This document shows, one piece after another, positions 45,693-55,604 of a DNA stretch of 64,000 nt. Position numbers and translations under genes: made by a program. Position 1 is the stretch's first letter; each line of letters begins with the position of its first letter. Source of the DNA: Janthinobacterium sp. PC23-8 (GTDB lineage: Bacteria; Pseudomonadota; Gammaproteobacteria; Burkholderiales; Burkholderiaceae_D). The notes under the pieces are model-generated. The model was not told the origin of the DNA, ran no database searches, and worked only from the letters and a program-made list of their open reading frames with translations. The stretch is taken from assembly GCF_002250505.1 (NCBI RefSeq), contig NZ_NJGY01000004.1:59453-123452 (forward strand), written 5' to 3'.

Positions 45693-46502
45693 TTAGACAG
45701 GTCCCTCCGGCACGATCTGATCCCTGCCGCGGCTGATCACGGACCGGCGGGTGGCGCCAAATCGGGCCGCGTCAAACCGGCGCACGGATTGCTTGGCCAG
45801 CTCGGCTTCGAGCAGCAAGCCTTGACAAACAGTCTGGTGCAGGCCAACGCGCATCGCGGCACGGACATCGCGCACCGTCCTCGGGTCGCAGCCGATGATG
45901 TCCCTGGCGAGCTTGCGGCAGTACGGCATCAACTCGCCGGGCGCCAGAACGTCGAGCACCATGCCCCAGTCCTTGGCCGTCGCGGCATCCAGATAATTTC
46001 CCGTAAAGCTCAAATAGCGGGCGCGCACCGGACCGATCAGCATGGCCAGGTATTGCGTCAGGCCCCAGGCGGGCACAACGCCAACGCGCGCATGGGTGTC
46101 GGCGAAGCTTGCGTTCGTCGAGGCCACCAGGATATCGCAATTGACCGCCAGCTCGAAGCCGCCGGTCACGGCATAGCCATTGATGGCCGCGATCGTGGGC
46201 TTGCGCAGCTTCTCGAATGCCTGCATGATCGGGCAGTCGACCCCCATCTCTTCCGGCTGCAGCGGCGCCACCTCAAACTCCTTCAGGTCGGCGCCGACCG
46301 AGAACGCCTTGTCGCCGGCGCCGGTAAAAATGATCACGGCGACGTCGTCGTCGTCATCGAGTGCCTGCAATGCAATGAGAAGATTGCCGCGCAGCTCGCG
46401 CGACAGCGCATTGTGTTGACATGGCCTGTTCAGGGTGACCGTTGCGATCTTGTCAAAAACATCGATCAGCAAGCTGTCGCCGGCCAGCGGGTAACGTTTC
46501 AT
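45693..46502 (-). CDS. Enoyl-CoA hydratase/isomerase family protein
   Basis: A crotonase-fold protein of 269 residues with FSVGADLKEFE and INGYAVTGGFELAVNCD. The second block reads ADTHARVGVVPAWGLTQYL. In hydratases this position carries the second catalytic Glu (PE motif); here it is Thr-His, as in a broad subgroup of crotonases whose reactions vary. Hydratase activity is therefore not certain. It follows the acyl-CoA dehydrogenase gene by 50 bases, under operator copy 9. AAGGAAG lies before ATG 46502. Confidence 0.85.
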   Translation of the reverse strand: MKRYPLAGDSLLIDVFDKIATVTLNRPCQHNALSRELRGNLLIALQALDDDDDVAVIIFTGAGDKAFSVGADLKEFEVAPLQPEEMGVDCPIMQAFEKLRKPTIAAINGYAVTGGFELAVNCDILVASTNASFADTHARVGVVPAWGLTQYLAMLIGPVRARYLSFTGNYLDAATAKDWGMVLDVLAPGELMPYCRKLARDIIGCDPRTVRDVRAAMRVGLHQTVCQGLLLEAELAKQSVRRFDAARFGATRRSVISRGRDQIVPEGPV

Positions 46503-46552
46503 AGTAGAACTTCCTTCAACGATTCCAGTTTATCCACGCTGGCGCAGTCTTT

Positions 46553-47713
46553 TCACATCCGCTTGGCGACCTCTTCAAGCATCACCTCGGTCGCTCCGCC
46601 GCCGAAGGTCAGAATGCGCGCATCGCGCGTCATGCGCTCGATCGGTGTGCCGATGATAAAGCCGGTGCCGCCATGCAGCTGCAGGCAACCATGCACGACT
46701 TCTTGCAGCGTTTCGCACGCATACGCCTTGAGCATCGACACTTCGCGCACCGTATCTTTTCCCTCGTCTATCATCTGCGCGCAGGAATAGACCAGCGCGC
46801 GCGCGGCCGCAGCCTTGGCCGCCAGCCAGGCAAGCTTGTTGCGCACGACGGGCTGATCCCATAGCGTCTTGCCAAACGCCTGCCGGGTCTTCATGTAGTC
46901 CGCAGTCAATTCGATTGCCTTCGCACATTGCCCCACGCTCATTGCGCCAGCGACCAGGCGCTCGTTCTGGAAGGTGCTCATGATGTAGTAGAAGCCCTTG
47001 CCTTCTTCGCCGAGCAGATTTTCCGCAGGCAAACGCAGATCGTCGAAGAACAACTCCGCCGTGTCCGATGCGCGCCAGCCATGCTTGTCAAATTTCGTCC
47101 CGACCGTGAAGCCCGGCATGCCCTTTTCGACGATGAACAGCGAAATGCCGCGACTGCCCTTGGCCTCGATGTCCGTCTTGGCGGCCACCACGTAGATGTC
47201 GCCATAGACGCCATTGGTGATAAACGTCTTGCCACCGTTGAGGATCCAACCATCGCCATCCCGAACCGCCCGCGTCTTGATCCCCGCCACATCGGACCCG
47301 GCATGCGGTTCTGTCACACAAATCGCGCCGATCTTGTCGCCTGCGCACGCCGCCGGCAAAAAGCGCTCCTTTTGCTCGGGCGTGCCACGGTGGGCAATGT
47401 GGGCTATCGACATGTCGCTGTGCACGGTGATGGCTGCGGCAACGCCGCCGTAGCTGCAACGCGCCAGCTCCTCGCCGAGGATGACCGACGCCATTGAGCC
47501 CATATCGCCACCACCGTATTGGCTCGCATGGCGCATTCCCAGAAACCCGAGCGCGCCGAGTTCCTGGAACAGTTCGCGCGGAATATGGCCGCTTTGCTCC
47601 CATGCATCGGCGCGCGGCGTAATGCGCTCGTCGACGAAGCGGCGAATCTGGGCCCGTATCATGAGCAATTCCTCGCTGAGAATATTCGGTTCGTTAAATT
47701 CAAAGATGTTCAT
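46553..47713 (-). CDS. Acyl-CoA dehydrogenase
   Basis: The protein has 386 residues with CVTEPHAGSDVAG and NGGKTFITNGVYGD (flavin/substrate loops) and the C-terminal motif RILTFGGGATEVMLEEVAKR. As in the enzyme at 18128, a Gly replaces the medium-chain catalytic Glu, so the base probably lies in helix G near NERLVAGAMSVGQCAKAIEL. Its closest character is that of short/branched-chain enzymes. ATG 47713 gives MNIFEFNEP; a longer frame to 47746 is unlikely. The promoter and operator copy 9 are about 90 bases upstream. Confidence 0.9.
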   Translation of the reverse strand: MNIFEFNEPNILSEELLMIRAQIRRFVDERITPRADAWEQSGHIPRELFQELGALGFLGMRHASQYGGGDMGSMASVILGEELARCSYGGVAAAITVHSDMSIAHIAHRGTPEQKERFLPAACAGDKIGAICVTEPHAGSDVAGIKTRAVRDGDGWILNGGKTFITNGVYGDIYVVAAKTDIEAKGSRGISLFIVEKGMPGFTVGTKFDKHGWRASDTAELFFDDLRLPAENLLGEEGKGFYYIMSTFQNERLVAGAMSVGQCAKAIELTADYMKTRQAFGKTLWDQPVVRNKLAWLAAKAAAARALVYSCAQMIDEGKDTVREVSMLKAYACETLQEVVHGCLQLHGGTGFIIGTPIERMTRDARILTFGGGATEVMLEEVAKRM

Positions 47714-47796
47714 ATGATGGATCCTATTTTGAATGGAGCAGCGCAAGCCAATTCCCGCAATGTCGAAACGATTCCAGCTGGACGCCGGCCATCTTT

Positions 47797-47826
47797 ATTA
47801 TATACCGACACGTCGGTTTATGTAAT
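47797..47826 (-). promoter_or_regulatory. Promoter of the dehydrogenase-hydratase pair with operator copy 9
   Basis: On the minus strand a perfect -10 TATAAT (47802-47797) lies 18 bases from ATTACA (47826-47821). The operator fills the spacer. The -35 box overlaps the 3' end of the RND gene. Confidence 0.5.
47804..47817. promoter_or_regulatory. TetR-type operator copy 9 (ACCGACACGTCGGT)
   Basis: A 14-base palindrome with one central change, squeezed between the RND stop codon (47818) and the dehydrogenase start (47713). Confidence 0.7.
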
Positions 47827-50277
47827 GCGAATTTCAGCGCCTGCGGCAGCCTGTGATGACTTCGGGTTGAGCAAAAAATGGGACAGGGCCGGTATCAGCA
47901 CCAGGGCGCCGAGCATATTCCAAAGGAACATAAAGGTGAGCAAGATACCCATATCTGCCTGAAACTTGATCGGCGACCATACCCAGATGATGACGGCGGT
48001 GCCCAGCGTGCATCCCACCAGCGCCACCACCCGACCGGTGAACTGGACCGCCTGCTTGTAAGCTGCAGCCAGCGGCCACCCTTTGCGCTGATAGGCCAGT
48101 TGCACCGATAGCAGATACAGGGCGTAGTCGACACCGATACCGACCCCGAGCGCGACCACCGGCAGCGTCGCCACCTTGACGCCCAAGCCCAGTGCGACCA
48201 TCAGCGCCTCGCACAGCACGGAGGTGATCGCCAGTGGCAAAACGGCGACGACGACCGCGCGCCAGCTGCGAAACGTCAAAAAGCACAAAGCGATGACGGC
48301 GGCATACACATACAGCAGCATGGTGCGGTTTGCCTCCTTGACCACAATATTGGTCGCCGCTTCGATGCCGGCGTTGCCGGCCGCCAGCAGGAACTGGCGC
48401 TCGCCGGTGCCATGTTTTTTCGCGAAGTCGGCGGCGACGCTGGTGACCCGAGCGAGCGTATCGGCCTTGTGATCGGTCAGGTAGGCGATGACCGGCAGCA
48501 CGGAACAATCGCGGTTGGTCAGGTCCGGATTATTCATCAGCGCCTGGTTACCGGCGAAATTGATCGTTTCCCGATTGCGCGGGATGGTCTGCCACTTCGG
48601 ATTTCCCTCGTAGCCGCCGGCGGTCGTCAGGCGCACGGCGTCGGCCAGCGATACCGTCGCCTGCACGCCTGGCACTTGCTGCAGCGCCCATCCAAGCCGG
48701 TCCGCCTCGACCAGTGTCTTGAAATCGAGGCAGCCATCGCGCGGCGTCTTGACGATCACCGCGAATTGATCGCTCGATAGCGCGAAATGATCGGTAATAA
48801 AGGCATTGTCGCGGTTATAGCGCGATTCGGGACGCAGTTCGGGCGCCCCGGCATCGAGATCGCCGATCTGCAGATGCAGACTGACAGCAAAGCCGGCCGC
48901 AGTCGCCACTGCGGCGCCGGCGAGCACCACGCTCGCCCATTTGCGCTCCGTCAGGTGGTCGAGCGACGCCCACAGCCGGCCCATGCCCTTGCCTGCGGAT
49001 TCGGCCTGTTCCGCCCGCAGGCTGCGCGCGGCGGCCCGGGGGCTGACACCGGTATAGGACAGGACCACAGGCAACAGGATCAGGTTGGTGAAAATGAGGA
49101 CCCCCACGCCTATGCTCGCCGTCAAGGCGAGGTACCTGATGACCGGAATGTCGATCACCATCAACACGGCGAAGCCGACGGCGTCGGCCAGCAAGGCCGT
49201 CATGCCCGCCAGGAACAGGCGGCGGAAGGTATAGCGGGCGGCCACCAGGCGATGGGTGCCGCGTCCCACGTCCTGCATGATGCCATTCATTTTTTGGGCG
49301 CCATGCGACACGCCAATGGCGAAGATCAGGAAGGGCACCAGGACCGAATAGGGATCGATCTCGAATCCCAATGCCGAGATGCATCCCAATTCCCACAGGA
49401 CGGCAATGATGGAACAGGCAATCACCAGTAGCGTACTGCGAAGGCAACGCGTATAAAAGAAAATGAACGCCATCGAAATGAGGACAGCGGCGCCAAAATA
49501 GGCCGCCACTTTGACCACCCCTTCGATCAAATCCCCCATCAGTTTGGCAAAGCCGATAATGTGGATACGGACCTCGCCGGCGGGCTTGCCCGCCCCCGCC
49601 CCTGTCTCGTATTTGGCGCGTATATCGCGTTCGAGGCCAAGCGAAAACGCCCGGTAGTCGAGACGCTCGGTAGCGCGGGCGCCCTTCTCGAGCAACGGGA
49701 CCACGATCATGCTCGAGCGTTGATCGGCGGCGATCAAATTCTGCGCGGTCGCCGATTTGGCTATATTTGTCCGCAACAGGTCGATACTCTGCGGCGAGCC
49801 ATTGTAACTCTCCGCGACCACCGGCCCGCCCTGGAATCCTTCCTCCGTCACCTCGGTCCAGCGTACCGACGGCATCCACAGCGACTTTACCCATGCGCGG
49901 TCCACGCCCGGCATCAGCGTCAGATCATCGGTGATGCGCCTGAGCGTGTCGAGATAGCGGGCATCGTAAATCATGCCGTCCGGATTTTCAACGACGACCC
50001 GCACGGCATTGCCCAAGCCCGCCAGTTCGCTCCGGTTATCCAGGTAATTCTGAATATACGGGTGCCCCTGGGGCAGCATTTTCTCGAAACTGGCGTTCAG
50101 TACCAGTCTGGTTGCCATGAAATACGCCGCGACAGCCGTCACGGCCACGCAGGCGAGAATCACCACCAGTCGGTTGTTGAATATTATGCGTTCGAGCCAG
50201 GAACCGGAGTTTGCATCAAAATCGTGCAATTGCGCCACGACCGGCATATCATCGAATTCAGTCATCGCATGCGCCAT
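47818..50277 (-). CDS. RND-superfamily (MMPL-type) transporter
   Basis: The protein has 819 residues with twelve predicted membrane spans in two groups of six. Each group follows one span and a large periplasmic loop (roughly residues 60-250 and 465-640). Typical RND sequences are FLIFAIGVSHGAQKMNGIM in helix 4 of the first half and VALGVGIGVDYALYLLSV in the second, with charged residues in the membrane for proton coupling. MMPL-type members move lipids or hydrophobic acids. It is co-transcribed with the YCF48-like gene 45 bases upstream, a pairing that is common beside DUF1302/DUF1329 genes and suggests export or uptake of the lipophilic substrate. Confidence 0.9.
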   Translation of the reverse strand: MAHAMTEFDDMPVVAQLHDFDANSGSWLERIIFNNRLVVILACVAVTAVAAYFMATRLVLNASFEKMLPQGHPYIQNYLDNRSELAGLGNAVRVVVENPDGMIYDARYLDTLRRITDDLTLMPGVDRAWVKSLWMPSVRWTEVTEEGFQGGPVVAESYNGSPQSIDLLRTNIAKSATAQNLIAADQRSSMIVVPLLEKGARATERLDYRAFSLGLERDIRAKYETGAGAGKPAGEVRIHIIGFAKLMGDLIEGVVKVAAYFGAAVLISMAFIFFYTRCLRSTLLVIACSIIAVLWELGCISALGFEIDPYSVLVPFLIFAIGVSHGAQKMNGIMQDVGRGTHRLVAARYTFRRLFLAGMTALLADAVGFAVLMVIDIPVIRYLALTASIGVGVLIFTNLILLPVVLSYTGVSPRAAARSLRAEQAESAGKGMGRLWASLDHLTERKWASVVLAGAAVATAAGFAVSLHLQIGDLDAGAPELRPESRYNRDNAFITDHFALSSDQFAVIVKTPRDGCLDFKTLVEADRLGWALQQVPGVQATVSLADAVRLTTAGGYEGNPKWQTIPRNRETINFAGNQALMNNPDLTNRDCSVLPVIAYLTDHKADTLARVTSVAADFAKKHGTGERQFLLAAGNAGIEAATNIVVKEANRTMLLYVYAAVIALCFLTFRSWRAVVVAVLPLAITSVLCEALMVALGLGVKVATLPVVALGVGIGVDYALYLLSVQLAYQRKGWPLAAAYKQAVQFTGRVVALVGCTLGTAVIIWVWSPIKFQADMGILLTFMFLWNMLGALVLIPALSHFLLNPKSSQAAAGAEIRIT

Positions 50278-50322
50278 GATTGTGTCTCCCCAATTAAATT
50301 GCTAACAGTGCGCACAGTTTGC

Positions 50323-51489
50323 TCAGCGCTTCAGGCGTTCGGTGCGTACGCCGCCGGCGCCGACCACCACCAGTTCGTTGGCGCCGGTGGCGACCAGTGC
50401 GCTGGTCGGCAGACTGGCGGGCGTCACCAGGCGCTCAAACTGGCGGCCATCGGACGACACCAGCATCTCGCCCCGTTGACTGACGACCACAATGCGTCCG
50501 TCGGCAGTCGCGGTGGCGCCGACCAGGGCGCCGACGACATTGCTCGGCACCGCCTCCCAGCGTTCGCCGCCATCCTGACTCCTTAACAAGGTCCCGCGCA
50601 GCCCAAATGCCAGCAACACCTTGCCGGTTCCGGCAAGGCCGAAGAGTGTCCCTTTGTAGTCAACAGCAAGACGACGAAAGCGCCGCGCCGCCGGATCGAA
50701 ACGCAGCACCATGCCTTGTTCTCCGCCGAGAAACAATTGACCGCCAATCCGGCGCACCGCATAAAAATTGAGTGCCTGCGGATTGTCCGTACTGTGCATC
50801 CACGGGCTCCAGTGCAGGCCGCCATCGCTGGTATGGAAGATCTGATTGAACAAGCCCACCGCATACCCGGTCTGCGCGTCATCGAACCAGACATCGAGAA
50901 ACGATTTGTCGGCGCCGTCACTGACAAAATGCTCGGCATCGGCGCGCTGCCGTTGCCAGGCCTGGGCATCGACGCCCAATTGCGCCTGTGACGCAGCTGC
51001 GTAGTAGGCCGTCACGCTGGCCATCGCCATGCGCGCGTCGAATTGCCTGGTCCACGTCGCCCCACTGTCCTTGCTCACCAGGATCACGCCGTCGTGGCCC
51101 ACCGCCCAACCCTGGGTGGGTGTCGGAAAACACACCGCAGTCAGATCGACACTGACTGGCACCTTGGCCTGCAGCCAATGCACGCCGCCGTCATCGGACA
51201 GCAGAATATGGCCACGCTGTCCGACAGCGACCAGGCGCGTCCCCGCCAGGACGATGGCGTTCAACTGTTTTTTAGGGGCGAGCGCGCTGGCGGCGGCGGG
51301 GACATCGAGCCGGTCTTCGAACGCCGCGCACGGACCTGCAACGCACAACATAACGCCGCCTGCGATCCACACCGCGCAAGATCGCCGCAGCGCCGCAAGC
51401 AACAAACGCAGACCCGTTCGCCACCGGGCCAGCGAGCCGGCGGCGCGGCCGCCGTGCCGCAGCTGCCAACACAGATTTATCATTCGCAT
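50323..51489 (-). CDS. YCF48/BNR-repeat protein, exported
   Basis: The protein has 388 residues with a long basic N-terminus, then a signal sequence ending near CVAGPCAAFED. Several repeats follow of the form GxxGxxLxSxDGGxxW, including RGHILLSDDGGVHWLQ, DGVILVSKDSGATWTR and RGTLLRSQDGGERWEA, which predict a seven-bladed beta-propeller as in the photosystem II stability factor YCF48. In bacteria such proteins accompany RND transporters and may act as periplasmic assembly factors (inference). ATG 51489 has AGGAG eight bases upstream. Confidence 0.87.
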   Translation of the reverse strand: MRMINLCWQLRHGGRAAGSLARWRTGLRLLLAALRRSCAVWIAGGVMLCVAGPCAAFEDRLDVPAAASALAPKKQLNAIVLAGTRLVAVGQRGHILLSDDGGVHWLQAKVPVSVDLTAVCFPTPTQGWAVGHDGVILVSKDSGATWTRQFDARMAMASVTAYYAAASQAQLGVDAQAWQRQRADAEHFVSDGADKSFLDVWFDDAQTGYAVGLFNQIFHTSDGGLHWSPWMHSTDNPQALNFYAVRRIGGQLFLGGEQGMVLRFDPAARRFRRLAVDYKGTLFGLAGTGKVLLAFGLRGTLLRSQDGGERWEAVPSNVVGALVGATATADGRIVVVSQRGEMLVSSDGRQFERLVTPASLPTSALVATGANELVVVGAGGVRTERLKR

Positions 51490-51617
51490 AACTATCTCCT
51501 TTTATCAGGCGGCCACGCGCTGTCGCCGCCTGTGCAGTCCCGTGTATCGTCCACTTCCGGTCACAATGATGATCGGGGGAAAAACCGGGCTGCTTGTTTA
51601 TTATATTAACTTATATT

Positions 51618-51629
51618 CCGTCGCGTCGG
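51618..51629. promoter_or_regulatory. TetR-type operator copy 10 (CCGTCGCGTCGG)
   Basis: Lies 128 bases before the YCF48-like gene, followed by TCTATTTAATAAA. On the minus strand TATAAG (51615-51610) could be the -10 box; the -35 is poor. Confidence 0.7.
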
Positions 51630-51668
51630 TCTATTTAATAAACCGGATAGTGGCACTTCCGATACCGC

Positions 51669-52442
51669 CTAACGACCGGTAAATGCCGGTTTTTGTTTTT
51701 TCAGGAACGCCCGAATGCCTTCGGCGGCATCGGCCGTCGCAAACGCCTGTGTCTGCGCATCGGCTTCGGCACGCATCATGGCGTGGAAGCTGCCGCCGGC
51801 CTGCAGCACCTGCTTGGACAAGCGAAATGCCGCCGTCGGGCCGCTGGCGATGCCATGGGCCAGTTTCAGCGCTTCGGCCACCACCGATCCGGTTGGCACC
51901 GCTTGATTGATCAAGCCAATTGCCGCCGCTTCCGAGCCTTTGAGAATTTTTCCGGTGTAGATCAATTCGAGCGCCTTGTTCAGACCTAGCCGCTCCAGAA
52001 AGTAATAATGCGCCCCGGTGTCGGGCACCAGGCCGATATGACGGAATGGACTGCCGAAACTGGCGTCGTCATCGGCAATGCATATGTCGCACGACAACGC
52101 CAGCCCGAGACCGAAACCGAGCGCCGGACCGGCGACGGCCGAGATGGTCGGAACAGGCAATTCGCGCAACAGCTGGCAAAATGGCGCCACGACATTGGTG
52201 ATGACCTCGAAAGGATTGTCATCGGCCACGCTGACCGAGGCGAGATCCCATCCGGCCGAGAAGACGCTGGCGGCGCCGCGAATGACGATACAGCGCGCGC
52301 CATCGCGCATCGCCGCCTCCAGCTGCGCCGCAACCAGATCGACGTACTGGGCTTGAAAACAATTCATGCTCGTCGGCAGGTTCAGGACAATCTCGCTCAC
52401 GCCATCGCGTTGCAGGCGTGCTACCGCATTTTTTTCTGTCAT
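51669..52442 (-). CDS. Enoyl-CoA hydratase/isomerase, PaaG-like
   Basis: The protein has 257 residues. Crotonase blocks VFSAGWDLASVSV and GPALGFGLGLALSCD are followed by RHIGLVPDTGAHYYFLERLG, where Asp replaces the hydratase Glu in the way seen in PaaG-type isomerases. It probably shifts a double bond or acts on an unusual enoyl-CoA. It is the last gene of the minus-strand operon DUF1302-DUF1329-ligase-hydratase, 77 bases after the ligase stop. Confidence 0.85.
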   Translation of the reverse strand: MTEKNAVARLQRDGVSEIVLNLPTSMNCFQAQYVDLVAAQLEAAMRDGARCIVIRGAASVFSAGWDLASVSVADDNPFEVITNVVAPFCQLLRELPVPTISAVAGPALGFGLGLALSCDICIADDDASFGSPFRHIGLVPDTGAHYYFLERLGLNKALELIYTGKILKGSEAAAIGLINQAVPTGSVVAEALKLAHGIASGPTAAFRLSKQVLQAGGSFHAMMRAEADAQTQAFATADAAEGIRAFLKKQKPAFTGR

Positions 52443-52519
52443 GGGACTGGTTCCTTTTCGATTACAAATTAAGCGCCCGCGCCGACGGCCGGCATGGCGT
52501 GTGCGGCGCGGCGATTTCT

Positions 52520-54067
52520 TTACTTCCGAGCACTTCCCTGGTACGCCGCCCGCAATTGCGCCTTGAGCAATTTACCCGTGGATGAAACCGGTAACGCGGA
52601 CCTGAATTCGACACTGCGGGGGCACTTGTAAGCGGCAATCTGCGCCCTGCAATGCATCTGCAGCTCGCCGGCGCTGACCAGCGCTCCCGCCTTCAGCACC
52701 ACCACCGCGTGCACCGCCTCACCCCACTTGTCGTCGGCGATGCCGATCACGGCGCACTGTGCGACGCCTGGATGGGTGACAAGACAATTTTCCACCTCGC
52801 AGGAATACACATTCTCGCCGCCCGTGATGATCATATCCTTGATACGATCAACCACATAGACGAAGCCGTTTTCTTCCATATAGCCAAAATCGCCGGTATG
52901 CATCCAGCCATCGACCACGGCCATATTGGTCTCGTCAGGCCGATTCCAGTAACCCGACATGACGGACGGGCCACGCACCACCAGCTCGCCCGGCTGCCCC
53001 CATGCGCACTCCATCCCATCCTGGTCCACCACTTTGAGCTCGGCGGCCGGGGTGACCAGTCCGGCAGCCTTGCGCACCGCGCGCCCATGCGGCCCCGGCT
53101 TGTGATAGCGCGCCGGCAGCATCACCGTCAACGCTGTTTCAGTCATGCCATAACCCTGCACGAAATCAGTCGTCGGCAGCGCCGCCATGGCCTGTTCGAG
53201 CAAGGCGTCGGTGATCGGCGCCGCACCGTAAAATATCGTTCGCAGGCTCGACAGATCACGTTGTGCGAGACCCGGTTGATCAAGCAATAGCCGCAGCATG
53301 GTCGGCACCAGCACGACGTCCGTGACCCGGTCGCGCTCAATCGCATCGGCGACCCCGCCCGGACTGAATCCGGGAATGAAGGCATGGGTACCCGCATGCA
53401 GGAAATGGCAGAATGCGAGCTGCAGATCCGCCATATGGAACATCGGCGCCGCGTGCAAGAAGATATCGGCGGTCGAACAGCCCGCCGCCGCCATGCCCAG
53501 TGCGGCCGCACAGAGATTGGCGTGGCTCAGCATGACCCCCTTCGGCAATCCCGTGGTGCCGCCGGTGTAGAGCACCATCGCCAGCTGCGCTCCGCTGCGC
53601 AGCGCGTCCTTGACCGGCGCGCACTCCTTGATGAGCTGCTCGATGGAACGCGCTTCGGCTGGAGCATTGCCTTCACCGGCATACAAGACGTGTCGAACGG
53701 AAGCCGCTTGCGCCAGGATCGCGGGCAGCCGCGCCACAAAATGTTCGTCAACCACCAGGATCGATGGTGCGCAGTCGGCTAGCGCATGGGAAATTTCGGC
53801 ATCGCTCCAACGGGTATTGATGGGCATGACCGCCGCACCGCCCCAGAACGATGCCATCACGACTTCCAGATAGCGGTCCGAATTCATCGCCAGTATCGCC
53901 ACGCGATCGCCCGGCGCGATCCCCGTCGCCAGGATGGCGCCAGCCAGGCGCGCCACACGATCAATAAAGGTCCGGTAGGTGTGTCGTCTTCCCTGAAAAA
54001 TTGTTGCAATCCTTTCCGGGGCAGCCCGCAATGCCCGGTGCAAACTTTGAGTCAAATACAAGTCCAT
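52520..54067 (-). CDS. Acyl-CoA ligase (AMP-binding), third of four
   Basis: The protein has 515 residues: A3 VLYTGGTTGLPKGVMLSH, A5 GYGMTETALTV, A8 VVDRIKDMIITGGENVYSCE and the lid lysine in SSTGKLLKAQLR. It resembles long-chain or aromatic acid ligases of the FadD/FadK kind and is similar to the ligase at 57629. ATG 54067 follows a strong GGGGAGG; a frame to 54211 is unsupported. The gene lies in one operon with DUF1302 and DUF1329, which fits activation of the substrate straight after it enters the cell. Confidence 0.9.
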   Translation of the reverse strand: MDLYLTQSLHRALRAAPERIATIFQGRRHTYRTFIDRVARLAGAILATGIAPGDRVAILAMNSDRYLEVVMASFWGGAAVMPINTRWSDAEISHALADCAPSILVVDEHFVARLPAILAQAASVRHVLYAGEGNAPAEARSIEQLIKECAPVKDALRSGAQLAMVLYTGGTTGLPKGVMLSHANLCAAALGMAAAGCSTADIFLHAAPMFHMADLQLAFCHFLHAGTHAFIPGFSPGGVADAIERDRVTDVVLVPTMLRLLLDQPGLAQRDLSSLRTIFYGAAPITDALLEQAMAALPTTDFVQGYGMTETALTVMLPARYHKPGPHGRAVRKAAGLVTPAAELKVVDQDGMECAWGQPGELVVRGPSVMSGYWNRPDETNMAVVDGWMHTGDFGYMEENGFVYVVDRIKDMIITGGENVYSCEVENCLVTHPGVAQCAVIGIADDKWGEAVHAVVVLKAGALVSAGELQMHCRAQIAAYKCPRSVEFRSALPVSSTGKLLKAQLRAAYQGSARK

Positions 54068-54232
54068 CACGCCTCCCCATCCCATCATCGGTCGCATCGC
54101 CGACCAGTTCTTCCGTGAACGACCCCGCCCGCGCCACGGCCAACACGTCCTCGCTGCCGAGAGACGCGTCGAGCCTGCATGCTGGTCTATCATACGCCGC
54201 CCGGCCATCACGGCCGAGCGGCAAATGGCGAA

Positions 54233-55585
54233 TCAGCGCACCCCGCCACCGGCCAGTCCGTCAGCCGACCATGCACTTTCCGGCAAGCCATCGTTGAAAC
54301 GGAAGCCCCCCGTCTCGGCGGTGTACATATTGAGGGTGTACACGCCAGAAATCAGATCGTAATGTCCGTGCAGATCCGCCGTCGGCGCCGGCACTTCATA
54401 GCTGGGCGTCATGTAGGCAAAGCCGGCGCGATACAGTTTCCCCTGCCCATCGTATTGATCGCTGGCCAAGGCCGCCCATGAATCCTCGTCAACATAGAAG
54501 ATGCGTTTGCTATAGAGGTGGCGTTTGCCTTCCGCCAATGTCGCCTCCACCACCCACACGCGATGCAATTCCCAGCGCACATAATCGGGATTTAAATGAT
54601 TGGGCTTGAACAGGTCCACCGCCTTCGAGCCATACGCCATCTTGTAGTCGTTATAGGGCACCAGCATCTCTTTCTTTCCCACCAACTTGAAGTCGAAGCG
54701 CTCCATTGATCCCAGGAAAATATAGATATCGTCGTACGTGGATGCGCCACCGGTCGATGCATTGGGCGTATCGAATGCCAGGCTGGGCGCCAGACGAACG
54801 CGGCGCTGGCCAGGCAAATAAATCCACGCGCGCCGCCCGGCCTCACCGTAGTTCAGCGGATCGTTCAGCATCATGATCTCGCCCGAACGGCGCGCCGGCC
54901 CCGTGTAGCTCGCCTTGGCCCGGTAAAACACATCGGACCCCGCCTTTTGGGGATCCCAGTAAGGGTAATTATTGTTCGCTATGCCTTGTGTCGACAGAAT
55001 GTATTTCCCGGCGGCGTCAACGTAAGCGCCCTTGTATTCCTCTGTATTGTTCACGGAATTGAAGCGCGTGGTGTGATTCCACATGACCTCGAAGCCGGTC
55101 TTGGGAATCGGAAACGGAACGCCTGCGTGGCATCCCTCCAGCGAGCGCCCGCCATGCGTGGTCTTGGCGGCGAGCGCGCACTTGCGCGTATTGTCCTGCA
55201 CATATTTCGGAAAGGCGACCGTGCGATGGGCCGGGTACACATCCATCCGGTACGACGGATATTTTTTCAGCAAGGCCTTGGCGCCTTCGGTCAGCTTGTC
55301 CGCATATTGACCGGCATTTTTCGCATCAACCGTAAACAACGGCTTTTCATCGGCAAACGGATCGGGCCGGATACCATCGCCCTTCTTGTAGGCGGCCGGC
55401 GCCTTCGTCAAGCCACCCGTGTATTCGGGTATCGTGCCTTCCTTGTTGCCGGCCTTTTCGGCGCCTGTCGCCGTCAGCGTGGTCCCCAGTTTTGCCGCCT
55501 CTTCATTCGTGACGGCGGCGTGCAGCGTGCCGGCCCAGCCAAGGGCGAGCGCCATCGCGCCGATTGCAAATTTATTGTGGTTCAT
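54233..55585 (-). CDS. DUF1329 family exported protein
   Basis: The protein has 450 residues with a signal peptide (residues 1-24, ending AGTLHAAVT). DUF1329 features include EYTGGLTKAPAAYKKGDGIR, the GEIMMLNDPLNYGEAGRRAW block and WELHRVWVVEATLAEGKRH. The fold is related to outer-membrane lipoprotein carriers such as LolA/LolB (known of the family), so a periplasmic lipid-shuttling role is likely. It follows the DUF1302 gene by 19 bases; the two are almost always adjacent in proteobacteria. Confidence 0.88.
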   Translation of the reverse strand: MNHNKFAIGAMALALGWAGTLHAAVTNEEAAKLGTTLTATGAEKAGNKEGTIPEYTGGLTKAPAAYKKGDGIRPDPFADEKPLFTVDAKNAGQYADKLTEGAKALLKKYPSYRMDVYPAHRTVAFPKYVQDNTRKCALAAKTTHGGRSLEGCHAGVPFPIPKTGFEVMWNHTTRFNSVNNTEEYKGAYVDAAGKYILSTQGIANNNYPYWDPQKAGSDVFYRAKASYTGPARRSGEIMMLNDPLNYGEAGRRAWIYLPGQRRVRLAPSLAFDTPNASTGGASTYDDIYIFLGSMERFDFKLVGKKEMLVPYNDYKMAYGSKAVDLFKPNHLNPDYVRWELHRVWVVEATLAEGKRHLYSKRIFYVDEDSWAALASDQYDGQGKLYRAGFAYMTPSYEVPAPTADLHGHYDLISGVYTLNMYTAETGGFRFNDGLPESAWSADGLAGGGVR

Positions 55586-55604
55586 ATCTGTGCTTCCTCT
55601 CAAA